Source of the DNA: UBA1801 sp035353395
GTDB lineage: Bacteria; Acidobacteriota; Holophagae; Holophagales; Holophagaceae
Assembly (NCBI GenBank): GCA_035353395.1
Contig: DAOPZL010000006.1
Location: 22,329-86,328 of the forward strand
DNA: 64,000 nt
Direction: 5' to 3'
Position numbers and translations under genes: made by a program. The notes under the pieces were generated by a model. The model did no database searches. It was given only the letters and a program-made list of their open reading frames with translations, and was not told where the DNA came from. Position 1 is the first letter of the stretch, and every line of letters starts with the position of its first letter. Shown here piece after piece: positions 7,876 to 16,916 of this stretch.

Positions 7876-8313
7876 ATGAGCACCTATTTCCCCAAGGGCG
7901 TAGACATTCTTCAGCGCAAGTGGTTCGTCGTTGACGCCACGGGCATTCCGGTCGGCCGACTGAGCACGGTGGTGGCGGATGTGCTCTCCGGCAAGAACAA
8001 GCCCACCTGGACTCCCTTCCTGGACACCGGCGACCATGTCGTCGTCATCAACGCCTCCAAGGCCGTATTCACCGGCCGGAAGGCGACGCAGAAGTACTAC
8101 CGCCGCACGACCACGCAGCCCGGCTCCATGGTCGAGGTCCGCGCGGACGTGATGAAGGACGCCTTCCCCGGCCGCATCATCGAGAGCGCGGTCAAGGGCA
8201 TGCTCCCGAAGGGTCCCTTGGGCCGGGCGATGTACCGCAAGCTCAAAGTCTACGAAGGCCCCGAGCACCACCAGGAAGCTCAGCAGCCCGAGTTCATGAC
8301 CATCAAGCTGTAA
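7876..8313 (+). CDS. rplM: 50S ribosomal protein L13
   Basis: A 145-residue L13, one of the first proteins to bind 23S rRNA. Recognisable blocks are the N-terminal RKWFVVDATGIPVGRLST (about 14-31), the HVVVINASKAVFTG stretch, and the C-terminal VKGMLPKGPLGR. The ATG at 7876 has GGAG upstream. A much longer open frame runs into this one from 6766, but it is a shadow of the PseG-like gene. rpsI follows after 16 bp in the classic L13-S9 operon. Confidence 0.97.
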   Translation: MSTYFPKGVDILQRKWFVVDATGIPVGRLSTVVADVLSGKNKPTWTPFLDTGDHVVVINASKAVFTGRKATQKYYRRTTTQPGSMVEVRADVMKDAFPGRIIESAVKGMLPKGPLGRAMYRKLKVYEGPEHHQEAQQPEFMTIKL

Positions 8314-8329
8314 TCAGATCGAGGCAACC

Positions 8330-8722
8330 ATGGCGATTTCTCAGAACTACGGAACCGGCCGGCGCAAGACGTCCACGGCACGCGTTTTCCTGCGTCCCGG
8401 CACCGGCAAGGTGACCGTGAACGGCCGCGTCATCGAGGACTACTTCCCCAACGCCGTGCTCCGCATGGTGGTCAGGCAGCCCTTCGTCCTCAGCGAACTG
8501 AACGACAAGTTCGACATGCTGGTCACCGTCTCCGGCGGCGGACCTGCCGGACAGGCTTCGGCCATCCGCATGGGCCTCTCCCGCGCCCTCCTGCGCTACA
8601 ACGACCAGATCAAGGGCCTCCTGCGCCAGGCCGGCCTGCTCACCCGCGATCCTCGCATGAAGGAACGCAAGAAGCCCGGCCAGAAGGCTGCCCGTCGCCG
8701 GTTCCAGTTCTCCAAGCGCTAG
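8330..8722 (+). CDS. rpsI: 30S ribosomal protein S9
   Basis: A 130-residue S9. The N-terminus has the GTGRRKTSTARVFLRPG block, the middle the VSGGGPAGQASAIRMG block, and the C-terminus the basic tail ending FQFSKR whose last Arg reaches the P-site tRNA. It follows rplM by 16 bp with a GAGGCAACC ribosome binding region. A strong terminator ends the operon 20 bp downstream. Confidence 0.97.
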   Translation: MAISQNYGTGRRKTSTARVFLRPGTGKVTVNGRVIEDYFPNAVLRMVVRQPFVLSELNDKFDMLVTVSGGGPAGQASAIRMGLSRALLRYNDQIKGLLRQAGLLTRDPRMKERKKPGQKAARRRFQFSKR

Positions 8723-8742
8723 TCCAGGCTCGCATGCTTCAC

Positions 8743-8770
8743 CGGGGAGACTGGGTCTCCCCGTTTCTTT
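8743..8770 (+). terminator. Intrinsic terminator of rplM-rpsI
   Basis: A perfect 9-bp GC-rich stem (8743-8751 with 8755-8763, loop TGG) is followed directly by TTTCTTT. Confidence 0.9.
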
Positions 8771-8867
8771 GTCACGGGCTCTCCGTTCCCGGGGAGCCGA
8801 TTCGGGCGGAGGATTCCGCCTTTCATCCCAACCGCGGTGGATGCCGCACATCGTTGTGGAGGCCTGC

Positions 8868-9626
8868 ATGGCTGCCATTCAAATGAAGGAACTGCTCGAA
8901 GCCGGCGTTCATTTCGGGCACCAGACCAAGCGCTGGAACCCGAAGATGAAGAAGTACATCTTCGGCGCCCGCAACAGCATCTACATCATCGACCTCCAGA
9001 AGACCTTGCGCCTCTGGAACCAGGCCACCAACTTCCTGACCAAGGCCGCCTCCGAGGGCAAGACCTTCCTCTTCGTGGCCACGAAGCCCCAGGCCCAGGA
9101 ACTCATCGCCGAGCAGGCGCAGCGCTGCGGCGCGTTCTACGTGAACAACCGCTGGCTGGGCGGCATGCTCACCAACTTTGCCACCATCAAGAAGTCCCTG
9201 GACAAGCTGAAGGAGATCGAGGCCACGCTGAACGATCCTGCCCGGACCGCCCAGATGTCCAAGAAGGAAGTCCTGACGCTGACCCGCGCCAAGGACAAGC
9301 TGGAAGCCGCATTCTCCGGGATCCGGGACATGCGCGCCGTGCCCGACGTCATCTTCGTCATCGATCCCCACCGCGAGGACATCGCCATCACCGAGGCCAG
9401 CAAGCTCGGCATCAAGATCGTCGCCATCGTCGACACCAACTGCGACCCCGAGAAGATCGACTACGTGATCCCCGGCAACGACGACGCCATCCGCTCCATC
9501 CTCCTCTTCTCCGAGCGCGTGGCCGACTCGATCCTCGAGGGCCGCCAGTCCTTCAGCGACAAGGGCGACTCCGACGAGATGAAGGCCATGATGGCCGAGA
9601 AGATGAACGAAGGCACCGAGGCCTAG
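8868..9626 (+). CDS. rpsB: 30S ribosomal protein S2
   Basis: A 252-residue S2. Family blocks are LLEAGVHFGHQTKRWNPKM near the N-terminus (shortened region residues 8-26), NNRWLGGMLTNF near residues 88-99, and DPHREDIAITEA further on. The start is set at ATG 8868, which has GGAGG five bases upstream; an open frame reaches back to 8769 but has no such site. It heads the usual S2 to EF-Ts arrangement, although 149 bp containing a long hairpin separate it from tsf. Confidence 0.97.
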   Translation: MAAIQMKELLEAGVHFGHQTKRWNPKMKKYIFGARNSIYIIDLQKTLRLWNQATNFLTKAASEGKTFLFVATKPQAQELIAEQAQRCGAFYVNNRWLGGMLTNFATIKKSLDKLKEIEATLNDPARTAQMSKKEVLTLTRAKDKLEAAFSGIRDMRAVPDVIFVIDPHREDIAITEASKLGIKIVAIVDTNCDPEKIDYVIPGNDDAIRSILLFSERVADSILEGRQSFSDKGDSDEMKAMMAEKMNEGTEA

Positions 9627-9660
9627 GGGGAGGAAGGCTCCCAGAGGTCCGCAGGTCGAT

Positions 9661-9704
9661 GGAGGCGCGCCGGGAAGAAGACAGTCCTTTCTCCGCGCGC
9701 CTCC
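9661..9704 (+). promoter_or_regulatory. Long hairpin between rpsB and tsf
   Basis: A perfect 10-bp inverted repeat (9661-9670 with 9695-9704) encloses 24 nt that can pair further in part. No T-tract follows, so full termination is unlikely. Its place between rpsB and tsf suggests partial termination, mRNA processing or stability control that would set the S2 to EF-Ts ratio. The role is inferred. Confidence 0.45.
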
Positions 9705-9775
9705 GCCTTCCTCGGTGCCGTCCCCGGATTCCCCCTCGCCGATTGTTACGGACTGATTGATTCAAGGAGATCGAA

Positions 9776-10438
9776 ATGGCATATACCGCCCAGGATGTGA
9801 AGGCTCTCCGCGACCGCACGGGTCTCGGGATGATGGACTGCAAGAAGGCTCTGGAAGAGAACGCCGGCGACATGGAGAAGGCCATCGACTGGCTCCGCAA
9901 GAAGGGCCTCGCCGCGGCCGCCAAGAAGGCCGACCGCATCGCCGCCGAGGGCATCGTCGAGTCCTACATCCACCCCGGCGGGCGCGTGGGCGTGATCATC
10001 GAGGTGAACTGCGAGACCGACTTCGTCGCCAAGACCGAGAACTTCCAGCGCCTGGTGAAGGAACTGGCCATGCACGTGGCGGCCCACGATCCCGCGCCCC
10101 TGTTCGTGAACAAGGCGGACGTCACCCAGTCCTTCCTCGAGAAGGAGAAGGAGATCGCCCGCGCCCAGGCCGAGGCCACCGGCAAGCCCGCCAACGTGGT
10201 GGAAAAGATCGTCGAAGGCAAGATGAACAAGATCTACGAGGAAGTCTGCCTCATGGAGCAGGCGTTCATCATGAACGGCGACGTGACCGTCTCCCAGCAC
10301 CTCTCCCAGAAGACCGCGGAGATCGGCGAGAAGCTCAGCATCCGCCGTTTCGTGAAATACATCATGGGCGAGGGCCTCGAGAAGCGGAAGGACGATCTCG
10401 CCGCCGAAGTGGCCGCCCAGATGGGCGAAGCCAAGTAG
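9776..10438 (+). CDS. tsf: Translation elongation factor Ts
   Basis: Exchanges GDP for GTP on EF-Tu. At 220 residues this is the short form, lacking much of the second core subdomain and coiled-coil present in the 283-residue E. coli protein. The N-terminal UBA-like domain has the signature TGLGMMDCKKALEEN (about 15-29). The C-D-F contact block is seen as IEVNCETDFVAKTENFQ (about 78-94). The ribosome binding site AAGGAGA lies seven bases before ATG 9776. A hairpin terminator follows. Confidence 0.97.
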   Translation: MAYTAQDVKALRDRTGLGMMDCKKALEENAGDMEKAIDWLRKKGLAAAAKKADRIAAEGIVESYIHPGGRVGVIIEVNCETDFVAKTENFQRLVKELAMHVAAHDPAPLFVNKADVTQSFLEKEKEIARAQAEATGKPANVVEKIVEGKMNKIYEEVCLMEQAFIMNGDVTVSQHLSQKTAEIGEKLSIRRFVKYIMGEGLEKRKDDLAAEVAAQMGEAK

Positions 10439-10469
10439 CCGAGGTCCATCCCCAGATCAACCACCCACA

Positions 10470-10495
10470 AAAGGCGGCTGCAGAGCCGCCTTTTC
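10470..10495 (+). terminator. Intrinsic terminator of tsf
   Basis: Stem GGCGGCT/AGCCGCC (10473-10479 with 10484-10490, loop GCAG) is extended by flanking A-T pairs and followed by TTTTCTCTT. It lies 16 bp before the fabD start, so fabD may depend on read-through or a promoter inside this spacer. Confidence 0.85.
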
Positions 10496-10510
10496 TCTTG
10501 AGGTAGAACC

Positions 10511-11440
10511 ATGAGCAAAGTCGCATGGCTGTTCCCCGGGCAAGGCTCCCAGGCCGTGGGCATGGGCACCGCGCTGGCGCTGGCGGAGACGGCGGCCAAG
10601 GCCGTCCTCCAGGATGCCGACGCCGCCCTGGGGTTCGAACTCTCCCGGCTGATGGCCGAGGGCCCCGAGGAGACGCTCAAGCTCACCGAGCACACCCAGC
10701 CCGCCATCCTCACGCACTCCACCATGGTGGTGCGCGCGTTCGGCGGAAGGCTGCCCAGGCCTGACTTCGTGGCAGGCCACAGCCTCGGCGAGTATTCGGC
10801 CCTGGTCGCCGCGGGCGCCCTCTCCTTCGCGGACGCGGTGCGCACCGTGCGCGAGCGCGGCCGCGCCATGCAGGTCGCCGTGCCCGTGGGCGTCGGCGCC
10901 ATGGCGGCCATCATCGGCATGGCCCAGGCGGACGTGGAGGCGGGCTGCGCGGAAGCGCAGGCGGCCACGGGGAAGATCGTGGTGCCCGCCAACTTCAACG
11001 GCGCGGGCCAGATCGTCGTCGCGGGCCACGCGGAGGCCGTGGAGGCGGCCATGGCGATCCTCAAGGCCAAGGGCGGCCGCAAGATGATGAAGCTCCCCGT
11101 GAGCGCGCCCTTCCACAGCCCCCTGATGGAACCCGCCAAGGCCCACATGGAGCCCGTCCTCAAGGCCCTGGCGTTCAAGGCGCCCTCCTGTCCCCTGGTG
11201 AACAACGTGGACGCCAAGGTGGTCACGGATCCCGAGGCCCTCCGGGACGGCCTCATCCGGCAGATTCCCGGCGCCGTGCGCTGGGAGGCCATCATGAAGC
11301 TGCTGCTGGCGGAAGGCGTCACCACCTTCATCGAACTGGGGCCCGGCAAGGTGCTCAGCGGCATCGCAGGGCGCCTGGCCAAGGAGGCCGGGGTCGAGGT
11401 GAAGGCCTCCTCCATCGGTGCTCCCGAGGACTTCGCCTAG
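10511..11440 (+). CDS. fabD: Malonyl-CoA:ACP transacylase
   Basis: Loads malonate onto acyl carrier protein for fatty acid synthesis. The 309-residue protein has the acyltransferase fold: oxyanion GQGSQ at 10-14, nucleophile Ser91 in GHSLGE, and catalytic His202 in SAPFHSPLM. The ATG at 10511 follows TTGAGG. No other fab gene is adjacent, which is unusual because fabD often clusters with fabH, fabG and acpP. Confidence 0.96.
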   Translation: MSKVAWLFPGQGSQAVGMGTALALAETAAKAVLQDADAALGFELSRLMAEGPEETLKLTEHTQPAILTHSTMVVRAFGGRLPRPDFVAGHSLGEYSALVAAGALSFADAVRTVRERGRAMQVAVPVGVGAMAAIIGMAQADVEAGCAEAQAATGKIVVPANFNGAGQIVVAGHAEAVEAAMAILKAKGGRKMMKLPVSAPFHSPLMEPAKAHMEPVLKALAFKAPSCPLVNNVDAKVVTDPEALRDGLIRQIPGAVRWEAIMKLLLAEGVTTFIELGPGKVLSGIAGRLAKEAGVEVKASSIGAPEDFA

Positions 11441-11456
11441 CAACTTCCTGGATCCC

Positions 11457-11486
11457 GAAGGGGGCCTCCGCCGGGAGGCTCCCTTC
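11457..11486. terminator. Terminator-like hairpin between convergent fabD and TrhA genes
   Basis: A 13-bp stem with one G-T pair (11457-11469 with 11474-11486, loop GCCG) overlaps the stop codon of the minus-strand gene and follows fabD by 16 bp. T-tracts are lacking on both sides, so efficiency is uncertain. Confidence 0.5.
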
Positions 11487-12141
11487 AGTTCCAGGGAATG
11501 AGGAAGGCCATCACGGCCACGACGTGGCAGGCGCTTCCGGCGAGGACGAACAGGTGCCAGACCGCGTGGCTGAACGGGAGGCGCTTCCAGGCGTAGAACA
11601 GGGTGCCCAGGGAGTAGCAGGCGCCCCCGCCGAAGAGCCAGGCCACGCCCCAGGGCGGAAGGGCCCGCCAGAGGGGCAGGATGGCGACCGCGCCGAGCCA
11701 CCCCATGGCCAGGTAGAGGACCAGGGACAGGCTCCCGCGCCGGGGGCCGAAGACGGACTTGAGCACGACGCCCAGCGTGGCGAGGCCCCAGACGATCCCG
11801 AAGATGCTCCAGCCCCAGGCTCCCCGGAGCACGGTGAGGCAGAAGGGAGTGTAGGTTCCGGCGATGAGCAGGTAGATGGCCGAGTGGTCGAGGATGCGGA
11901 AGACCTTCTTCACCCGCGGTCCCCGGAAGGCGTGGTAGAGGGTGGACATGGCGTAGAGCAGCACCAGCGTGGTCCCGAAGATCGAGGTGCCCACGACGTG
12001 CCTGGCGGTGCCCTTGAGGGCCGCGAAGACCACCATGACCGTCAGGGCCGCGATGGACAGGGCCCAGCCGAATCCGTGGGTGAGGCTGTTGATCCATTCC
12101 ATCTTGGGAGATTCGAGGATCGGATCGTGTTGGTGGCGCAT
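11485..12141 (-). CDS. TrhA/hemolysin III-type seven-helix membrane protein (PAQR superfamily)
   Basis: A 218-residue membrane protein with seven hydrophobic helices. The superfamily metal ligands are visible: His in STLYHAF, the LDHSAIYLLIAGTYTPF block (Asp and His), and the C-terminal HAVWHLFVLAGSACH region with the last two His. Bacterial TrhA members regulate membrane energetics; the hemolysin name is historical. The start is set at ATG 12141 (MRHQHDP). An in-frame ATG at 12192 would add 17 unsupported residues; ATG 12102 lacks a binding site. Confidence 0.85.
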   Translation of the reverse strand: MRHQHDPILESPKMEWINSLTHGFGWALSIAALTVMVVFAALKGTARHVVGTSIFGTTLVLLYAMSTLYHAFRGPRVKKVFRILDHSAIYLLIAGTYTPFCLTVLRGAWGWSIFGIVWGLATLGVVLKSVFGPRRGSLSLVLYLAMGWLGAVAILPLWRALPPWGVAWLFGGGACYSLGTLFYAWKRLPFSHAVWHLFVLAGSACHVVAVMAFLIPWN

Positions 12142-12261
12142 CGCAGACCCCGCAGGACCATCATCCCACAGACGTTGGCCGCGAGGGCGCATGAATGCTA
12201 GACTCTAGGTTTCTCGCCGGCTCCGGACCTTGCCGGCGAGGCTGTCTGGGAAGGGAAGACC

Positions 12262-13104
12262 ATGGCTCTCGCGCTGGCTGGGTTGTCGGCCCTCCTCTAT
12301 GGAATCGCTGATTTCTCGGGCGGCATGGCCGCCGGCAGGAGCCGGCTGCTCCCCGTGCTCGTCCTGTCGCAGCTCATGGGCCTCGCCGTCGCGTCGGCGG
12401 CCCTGGCCGCGACGGGCTCCGGGACGCCGATGCCGCGGGACCTGTTCTGGGGCGCCTTCGCCGGCGTCACGGGCTCCCTGGGGCTGTTCATGCTCTACGG
12501 CGGCATCGCGCGGAGCATCGTCGCCGTCGTCTCGCCGACCTCGGCGGTCGTGGGCGCGGTCATCCCCGTGCTGTTCGCGCTGTCCATGGGCGAACGGCCC
12601 ACCGGGAGCGCCCTGCTGGGCTGCGTCCTCTGCCTGCCGGCCATCCTCCTGCTGTCCTGGGAGAACAGCGCGGAGGACACCCGCCGTCGGTCCGTGCGAA
12701 CCGCCCTGGTCTACGGCCTCCTGGCGGGCCTCGGGTTCGGCGCCTTCTTCGTGGCCGTGTCCCGCTCCAGCCCCGCCGCGGGCATCTGGCCCCTGATGGC
12801 CGCGAGGACCGCCTCGCTCCTGGCCTTCGCCGGCGCGCTGGCGGTGTCCCGGCAGCCGTTCAAGGTGGCGCGCCCGGGGATCGCGACGGCCCTCCTGGCC
12901 GGGGCGGCCGACATGGGGGCGAACATCCTGTTCCTGGTCGCCAGCCAGTCCGGCATGCTCTCCCTGGTCGCCATCGTCACCTCCCTCTACCCGGCGCCCA
13001 CCGTCCTGCTCGCGAGGGTCTTCATGCACCAGCGGATCCCGCCCGCGAGGATCGCGGGGCTCGTGCTGGCCCTGGTGGGCATCGGGCTCATCAGCTACCG
13101 GTGA
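12262..13104 (+). CDS. EamA/DMT-superfamily permease
   Basis: A 280-residue integral membrane protein with about ten helices in two EamA repeats. Typical end-of-repeat sequences are VVSPTSAVVGAVIPVLFAL in the first half (region about 90-108) and IVTSLYPAPTVLLARVF in the second, followed by the GLVLALVGIGLI last helix. Substrate is unknown. ATG 12262 has GGGAAGACC upstream. It stands alone, 80 bp before dnaG on the same strand. Confidence 0.8.
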   Translation: MALALAGLSALLYGIADFSGGMAAGRSRLLPVLVLSQLMGLAVASAALAATGSGTPMPRDLFWGAFAGVTGSLGLFMLYGGIARSIVAVVSPTSAVVGAVIPVLFALSMGERPTGSALLGCVLCLPAILLLSWENSAEDTRRRSVRTALVYGLLAGLGFGAFFVAVSRSSPAAGIWPLMAARTASLLAFAGALAVSRQPFKVARPGIATALLAGAADMGANILFLVASQSGMLSLVAIVTSLYPAPTVLLARVFMHQRIPPARIAGLVLALVGIGLISYR

Positions 13105-13184
13105 AGACGTGTCCGCGGGATCAGGCAGGTTCGTGATCATCGGCCTTGCGGCCAGGCGGCTCCCTCAGCCACTCTGGAGGGAAC

Positions 13185-14927
13185 ATGCGGGATCGTGAAC
13201 TCGTCCAGCGGGTCAAGGATGCGACGGACCTGGTGGCCCTCGTCGGCCAGGCGGTCAAGCTGCGCAAGCAGGGCGCCGCATGGGTGGGGCTCTGCCCCTT
13301 CCATTCCGAGCGCACGCCGAGCTTCCAGGTGCTGGGGGAGCGGGGCTTCTACCACTGTTTCGGCTGTGGGAAGCACGGGGACGCCTTCACCTGGATCATG
13401 GAGCGCGAGGGCCTGACCTTCCCGGAGACCCTGGAGCAGCTCGCCCGCGCCGCGGGCATCGAGCTTCCCCGGCTGCGCGAGCGGCCCTCCGTGGAAGTGG
13501 ACCTGGAGGCGAAGCTGAGAGGGGTCCTGGAGGCCGCCCAGGCCTTCTACCGGAAGAAGCTGCTGGAGACCTCCAAGGCCACGGAATACCTGAAGCGCCG
13601 CGGGATCTCCGAATCCTTCGCCGAGGAGGCCGGCTTCGGCTACGCCCCGGACGCCTGGGAAATGCTGGTCAACCACCTGCGCGGCCTCGGCTTCTCCCAC
13701 GAGCTGATCGAACAGTCGGGCCTCGCCTCCCGGAGCGAGCGGGGCAGCCTCCTCGACTTCCTGCGCAACCGGCTCACCATCCCCATCCACGACGCCCGGG
13801 GCCGGCTCATCGCCTTCGGAGGCCGGGCCTTCGGCGACGACAAGCCCAAGTACATGAACACGCGCGAGACGCCCCTCTTCAACAAGGGACAGGTCCTCTT
13901 CGGGTTCCACCGCGCCAAGGGGCAGCTGCGGGACGGCGCCCTGCTGGTGGAGGGCTACTTCGACGTCCTCCAGCTCCACCAGGAGGGCATCCACGCCGCG
14001 GTGGCCCCCCTGGGGACGGCGCTGACCGAAGGGCACCTCCAGCAGCTCGGACGCTTCACCAAACGGCTGATCCTCTGCTTCGACGGCGATGCGGCGGGCC
14101 AGCGCGCCATGGAGAAGGCCCTGCGGCTGGCGCTGCCCGCCGGCTTCGACGTCCGGCTGCTCGCGCTCCCCCTGGAGGAGGATCCCGATACCTGGTGCCT
14201 GAAGCTGGGCTCCCCGGCGTTCCGGGAACTGGTGGGCAATGCGCCCGACTGGACGAGCTTCATCATCGACCGGGCCCTGGAGGGCAAGGACTTCCGCCGC
14301 ACCACGGACCGGATGGAGGCCCTGCGCGACCTGGCCGAATTCCTCGTCCACCTCCCCGTCACCCCCGAGCGCCGCGAGCTGTTCGCGAGCCTGGCCCACC
14401 AGCTCCAGATCCCGCTCCAGGAGCTGGACCGGGCGATCCAGTCCCGGAAGACCTCCGGCGCGGATCGGGAGGAGGACCGCGCGAAGGTCCCAGCGAGGGT
14501 GGAGGTGGACGACCTGCTCAGGCCCATGCTGCGCATGTGCCGCGACGCGGAATTCCGGGCGAGGCTCGCGGCCTGTCCCCCCGCGTGGTGGGAAGCCCTG
14601 GCGGGCGCGCCCCTCCTCCAGGCGGTCCTGGACGCGGACGGCCAGGAGGAACAGCTGCCCGAGGAGGCCCTCGCCGGGTTGAGGTCCATCGAGGCCGAGT
14701 GGGCCACCAAGGACGAGTCCGAATCGGTGGCGGGCGCGGTCCTGCTGAAGCTGGAGATCGGCTACGTGGAACGGGAGATCCAGGCCGTCAACCGGCAGAT
14801 GCAGGAACCCGCGGCGAAGGCCGACCCGGCCGCCCTGCGGCGCCTGGAAGTGAGGGCCGCGGAACTTCTGGTTCGGGCCAGACATCTCAATCGCGAGAAG
14901 AACGCCTTCATGCGAAGGATGTTCTGA
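13185..14927 (+). CDS. dnaG: DNA primase
   Basis: Makes RNA primers for replication. The 580-residue protein has a CHC2 zinc finger (Cys and His in CPFHSERTPSF at about residues 37-47, then C-x-x-C in FYHCFGCGKHG near 55-65). A TOPRIM catalytic core follows, with Glu in LLVEGYFDV (about 252-260) and D-x-D in LCFDGDAAG (about 296-304). The C-terminal 180 residues are the helicase-binding region and are poorly conserved. The start ATG 13185 has CTGGAGGG upstream. It precedes rpoD, the conserved macromolecular-synthesis order. Confidence 0.96.
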   Translation: MRDRELVQRVKDATDLVALVGQAVKLRKQGAAWVGLCPFHSERTPSFQVLGERGFYHCFGCGKHGDAFTWIMEREGLTFPETLEQLARAAGIELPRLRERPSVEVDLEAKLRGVLEAAQAFYRKKLLETSKATEYLKRRGISESFAEEAGFGYAPDAWEMLVNHLRGLGFSHELIEQSGLASRSERGSLLDFLRNRLTIPIHDARGRLIAFGGRAFGDDKPKYMNTRETPLFNKGQVLFGFHRAKGQLRDGALLVEGYFDVLQLHQEGIHAAVAPLGTALTEGHLQQLGRFTKRLILCFDGDAAGQRAMEKALRLALPAGFDVRLLALPLEEDPDTWCLKLGSPAFRELVGNAPDWTSFIIDRALEGKDFRRTTDRMEALRDLAEFLVHLPVTPERRELFASLAHQLQIPLQELDRAIQSRKTSGADREEDRAKVPARVEVDDLLRPMLRMCRDAEFRARLAACPPAWWEALAGAPLLQAVLDADGQEEQLPEEALAGLRSIEAEWATKDESESVAGAVLLKLEIGYVEREIQAVNRQMQEPAAKADPAALRRLEVRAAELLVRARHLNREKNAFMRRMF

Positions 14928-14969
14928 ATGGACGGAAGCTGCTATCTGTAGCAAAGTTGGATCATGCCC

Positions 14970-14997
14970 TTGCCAGCTCCGCCCAGCAGCCTATACT
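14970..14997 (+). promoter_or_regulatory. Sigma-70-type promoter of rpoD
   Basis: TTGCCA (14970-14975) and TATACT (14992-14997) with a 16-bp spacer lie in the 185-bp gap between dnaG and rpoD. This would give a leader of roughly 110 nt, so rpoD can be expressed apart from dnaG. Confidence 0.65.
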
Positions 14998-15112
14998 GAA
15001 AAGTTCCGGATGCGATGTCATGATGGGCAAGTTGTGCCCATGGCGCACTTCGGAAGAAGCCCACTGCGACAACTCGTCGGATCCCGTGATCCTGTGGTTC
15101 TTTGAGGTCTTG

Positions 15113-16828
15113 ATGGCTCCAGCCCCCTCGCGTGAAAACTACTACGAACTATCGAAATCCCTCATCGCTCTCGGCAGGTCCCGCGGCTACATCCTGATCG
15201 ACGAGTTGAACAACTTCCTCCCGGATTCGGCCTCGGCTCCCCTCGACGTGGAGCTGATCATGTCGATGCTCAGCCGCCTGGGCGTCGGGGTCGGGTCGAC
15301 GGAGGACGAGGCGCTCGCCTCGCGCGAGCAGATCCCTGACCAGGACATCCCCTTCCCCGAGGGCCCCGCCAAGCTGGACAAGGACCTGGAAATCGACATC
15401 GACGGCCCGGACAGCGACAAGTTCAACGATCCGGTCCGCATGTACCTGAAGGAAATGGGCACCGTCCCCCTCCTCAAGCGGGAGGACGAGGTCGAGATCG
15501 CCAAGCGCATCGAGGTCGGGGTCCGCAGCGTGATGCGCGCCCTCTCCCGGAGCCGCCTGGCCGCGAGCCTCCTCATCGAGATCGGGAAGATGCTGAAGGA
15601 CAACCCGGGCAAGATCCGCGAGGTGGTGGGGCTCTCCGACGAGGTGGACGAGGACGAGGACGCCGAGAATACCTCGGCCACCCAGCACGTGCACCACCAG
15701 TTCGAGAAGCTCCTGGTCCACGAACAGTATCTCCAGGAACTCCTCGCCCTGAAGGAATCGGGCAAGCCGCTCCCGAAGAAGCGGAAGATCGACTACGAGA
15801 TCCTGCTCGCCAGGGCCCAGGTCAGCCGCCAGATCCGCCGGCTGGGCCTGAACAGCCTGGCCGTGACCCGCCTCATCGACAAGATCACCCATCACCACAA
15901 CCAGGTGATGGCCGGGGAACGCAAGCTGCGGGAGCTGAAGGACCGCCTCAGGAACCCCGCCTTCACCGGCATGAAGGAGAGATACACCCGGGAGGCCGAG
16001 CACATCCAGGGCGAACTGGACCGCTTCTTCCTCAAGTACGAGACGGAAAGCTCGACCTTCCACTCGGACTTCAACACGCTCAAGCAGGCGGAGTCCATCA
16101 GCAGGGCCGCCAAGGCGGAGCTGATCGAGGCCAACCTCCGCCTCGTGGTGAGCATCGCCAAGCGCTACACGAACCGGGGCCTGCAGTTCCTGGACCTCAT
16201 CCAGGAGGGCAACATCGGGCTCATGAAGGCCGTGGACAAGTTCGAGTACAGCCGCGGCTTCAAGTTCTCCACCTATGCGACCTGGTGGATCCGGCAGGCC
16301 ATCACCCGCGCGATCGCCGACCAGGCCCGCACGATCCGCATCCCCGTGCACATGATCGAGACGATCAACAAGCTCATCAGGACCCAGCGCGAACTGGTGC
16401 AGAAGCTGGGGCGCGAACCCTCCAGCGAGGAGATCGCCGAGGCCATGGACATGCCCGTGTCCAAGGTCAGGAAGGTCATGAAGATCGCGCAGGAGCCCAT
16501 CAGCCTGGAGACCCCCATCGGGGAGGAGGAGGATTCGCACCTGGGCGACTTCATCGAGGACAAGGCGGTGGTCTCGCCGGTGGAGCAGGTGGTCAGCCAG
16601 CGCCTCAAGGAGACGGTCAACTCGGTCCTCCAGACGCTCACCGAGCGCGAGGAGAAGGTTCTCCGCATGCGCTTCGGCGTGGGCGAGGAGGCCTCCGAAC
16701 ACACCCTGGAGGAGGTCGGCAGCGAGTTCGCCGTGACCCGCGAGCGCATCCGCCAGATCGAATCCAAGGCCTTGAGAAAAATCCGCCATCCGCGCTACTC
16801 GAAGACCCTCAAGGCATTCCTCGGGTAG
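15113..16828 (+). CDS. rpoD: RNA polymerase primary sigma factor
   Basis: The 571-residue housekeeping sigma-70. Region 1.2 begins at DPVRMYLKEMG (about 105). A non-conserved acidic insert follows. Region 2 runs from NLRLVVSIAKRYTNRG (about 340) through the -10 recognition stretch TYATWWIRQAITRAI, region 3 through HMIETINKL, and region 4 ends in the helix-turn-helix VTRERIRQIESKALRKIRH near the C-terminus. The start ATG 15113 has TTGAGG upstream. A long open frame continuing back into dnaG is a shadow frame. The last 50 bp of the gene recur in the spacer behind it. Confidence 0.97.
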   Translation: MAPAPSRENYYELSKSLIALGRSRGYILIDELNNFLPDSASAPLDVELIMSMLSRLGVGVGSTEDEALASREQIPDQDIPFPEGPAKLDKDLEIDIDGPDSDKFNDPVRMYLKEMGTVPLLKREDEVEIAKRIEVGVRSVMRALSRSRLAASLLIEIGKMLKDNPGKIREVVGLSDEVDEDEDAENTSATQHVHHQFEKLLVHEQYLQELLALKESGKPLPKKRKIDYEILLARAQVSRQIRRLGLNSLAVTRLIDKITHHHNQVMAGERKLRELKDRLRNPAFTGMKERYTREAEHIQGELDRFFLKYETESSTFHSDFNTLKQAESISRAAKAELIEANLRLVVSIAKRYTNRGLQFLDLIQEGNIGLMKAVDKFEYSRGFKFSTYATWWIRQAITRAIADQARTIRIPVHMIETINKLIRTQRELVQKLGREPSSEEIAEAMDMPVSKVRKVMKIAQEPISLETPIGEEEDSHLGDFIEDKAVVSPVEQVVSQRLKETVNSVLQTLTEREEKVLRMRFGVGEEASEHTLEEVGSEFAVTRERIRQIESKALRKIRHPRYSKTLKAFLG

Positions 16829-16916
16829 CCTGCGGTTCCTTCGCAGGCGTGGGTCGGCGAATTTGTGAGCTGAGGCCCGGAGGGCCGAAGGCACATCCCG
16901 CAGGGATGCGAACAGG

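Noticed and set aside
6766..8313. Open frame of 515 codons reading into rplM
   Set aside because: Its first two-thirds are a Pro/Gly/Arg-rich shadow of the PseG-like gene; L13 starts at 7876 with its own promoter and binding site.
13280..16828. Open frame of 1,182 codons covering dnaG and rpoD
   Set aside because: The dnaG part is a frame-shifted shadow; rpoD starts at 15113 with promoter and ribosome binding site.
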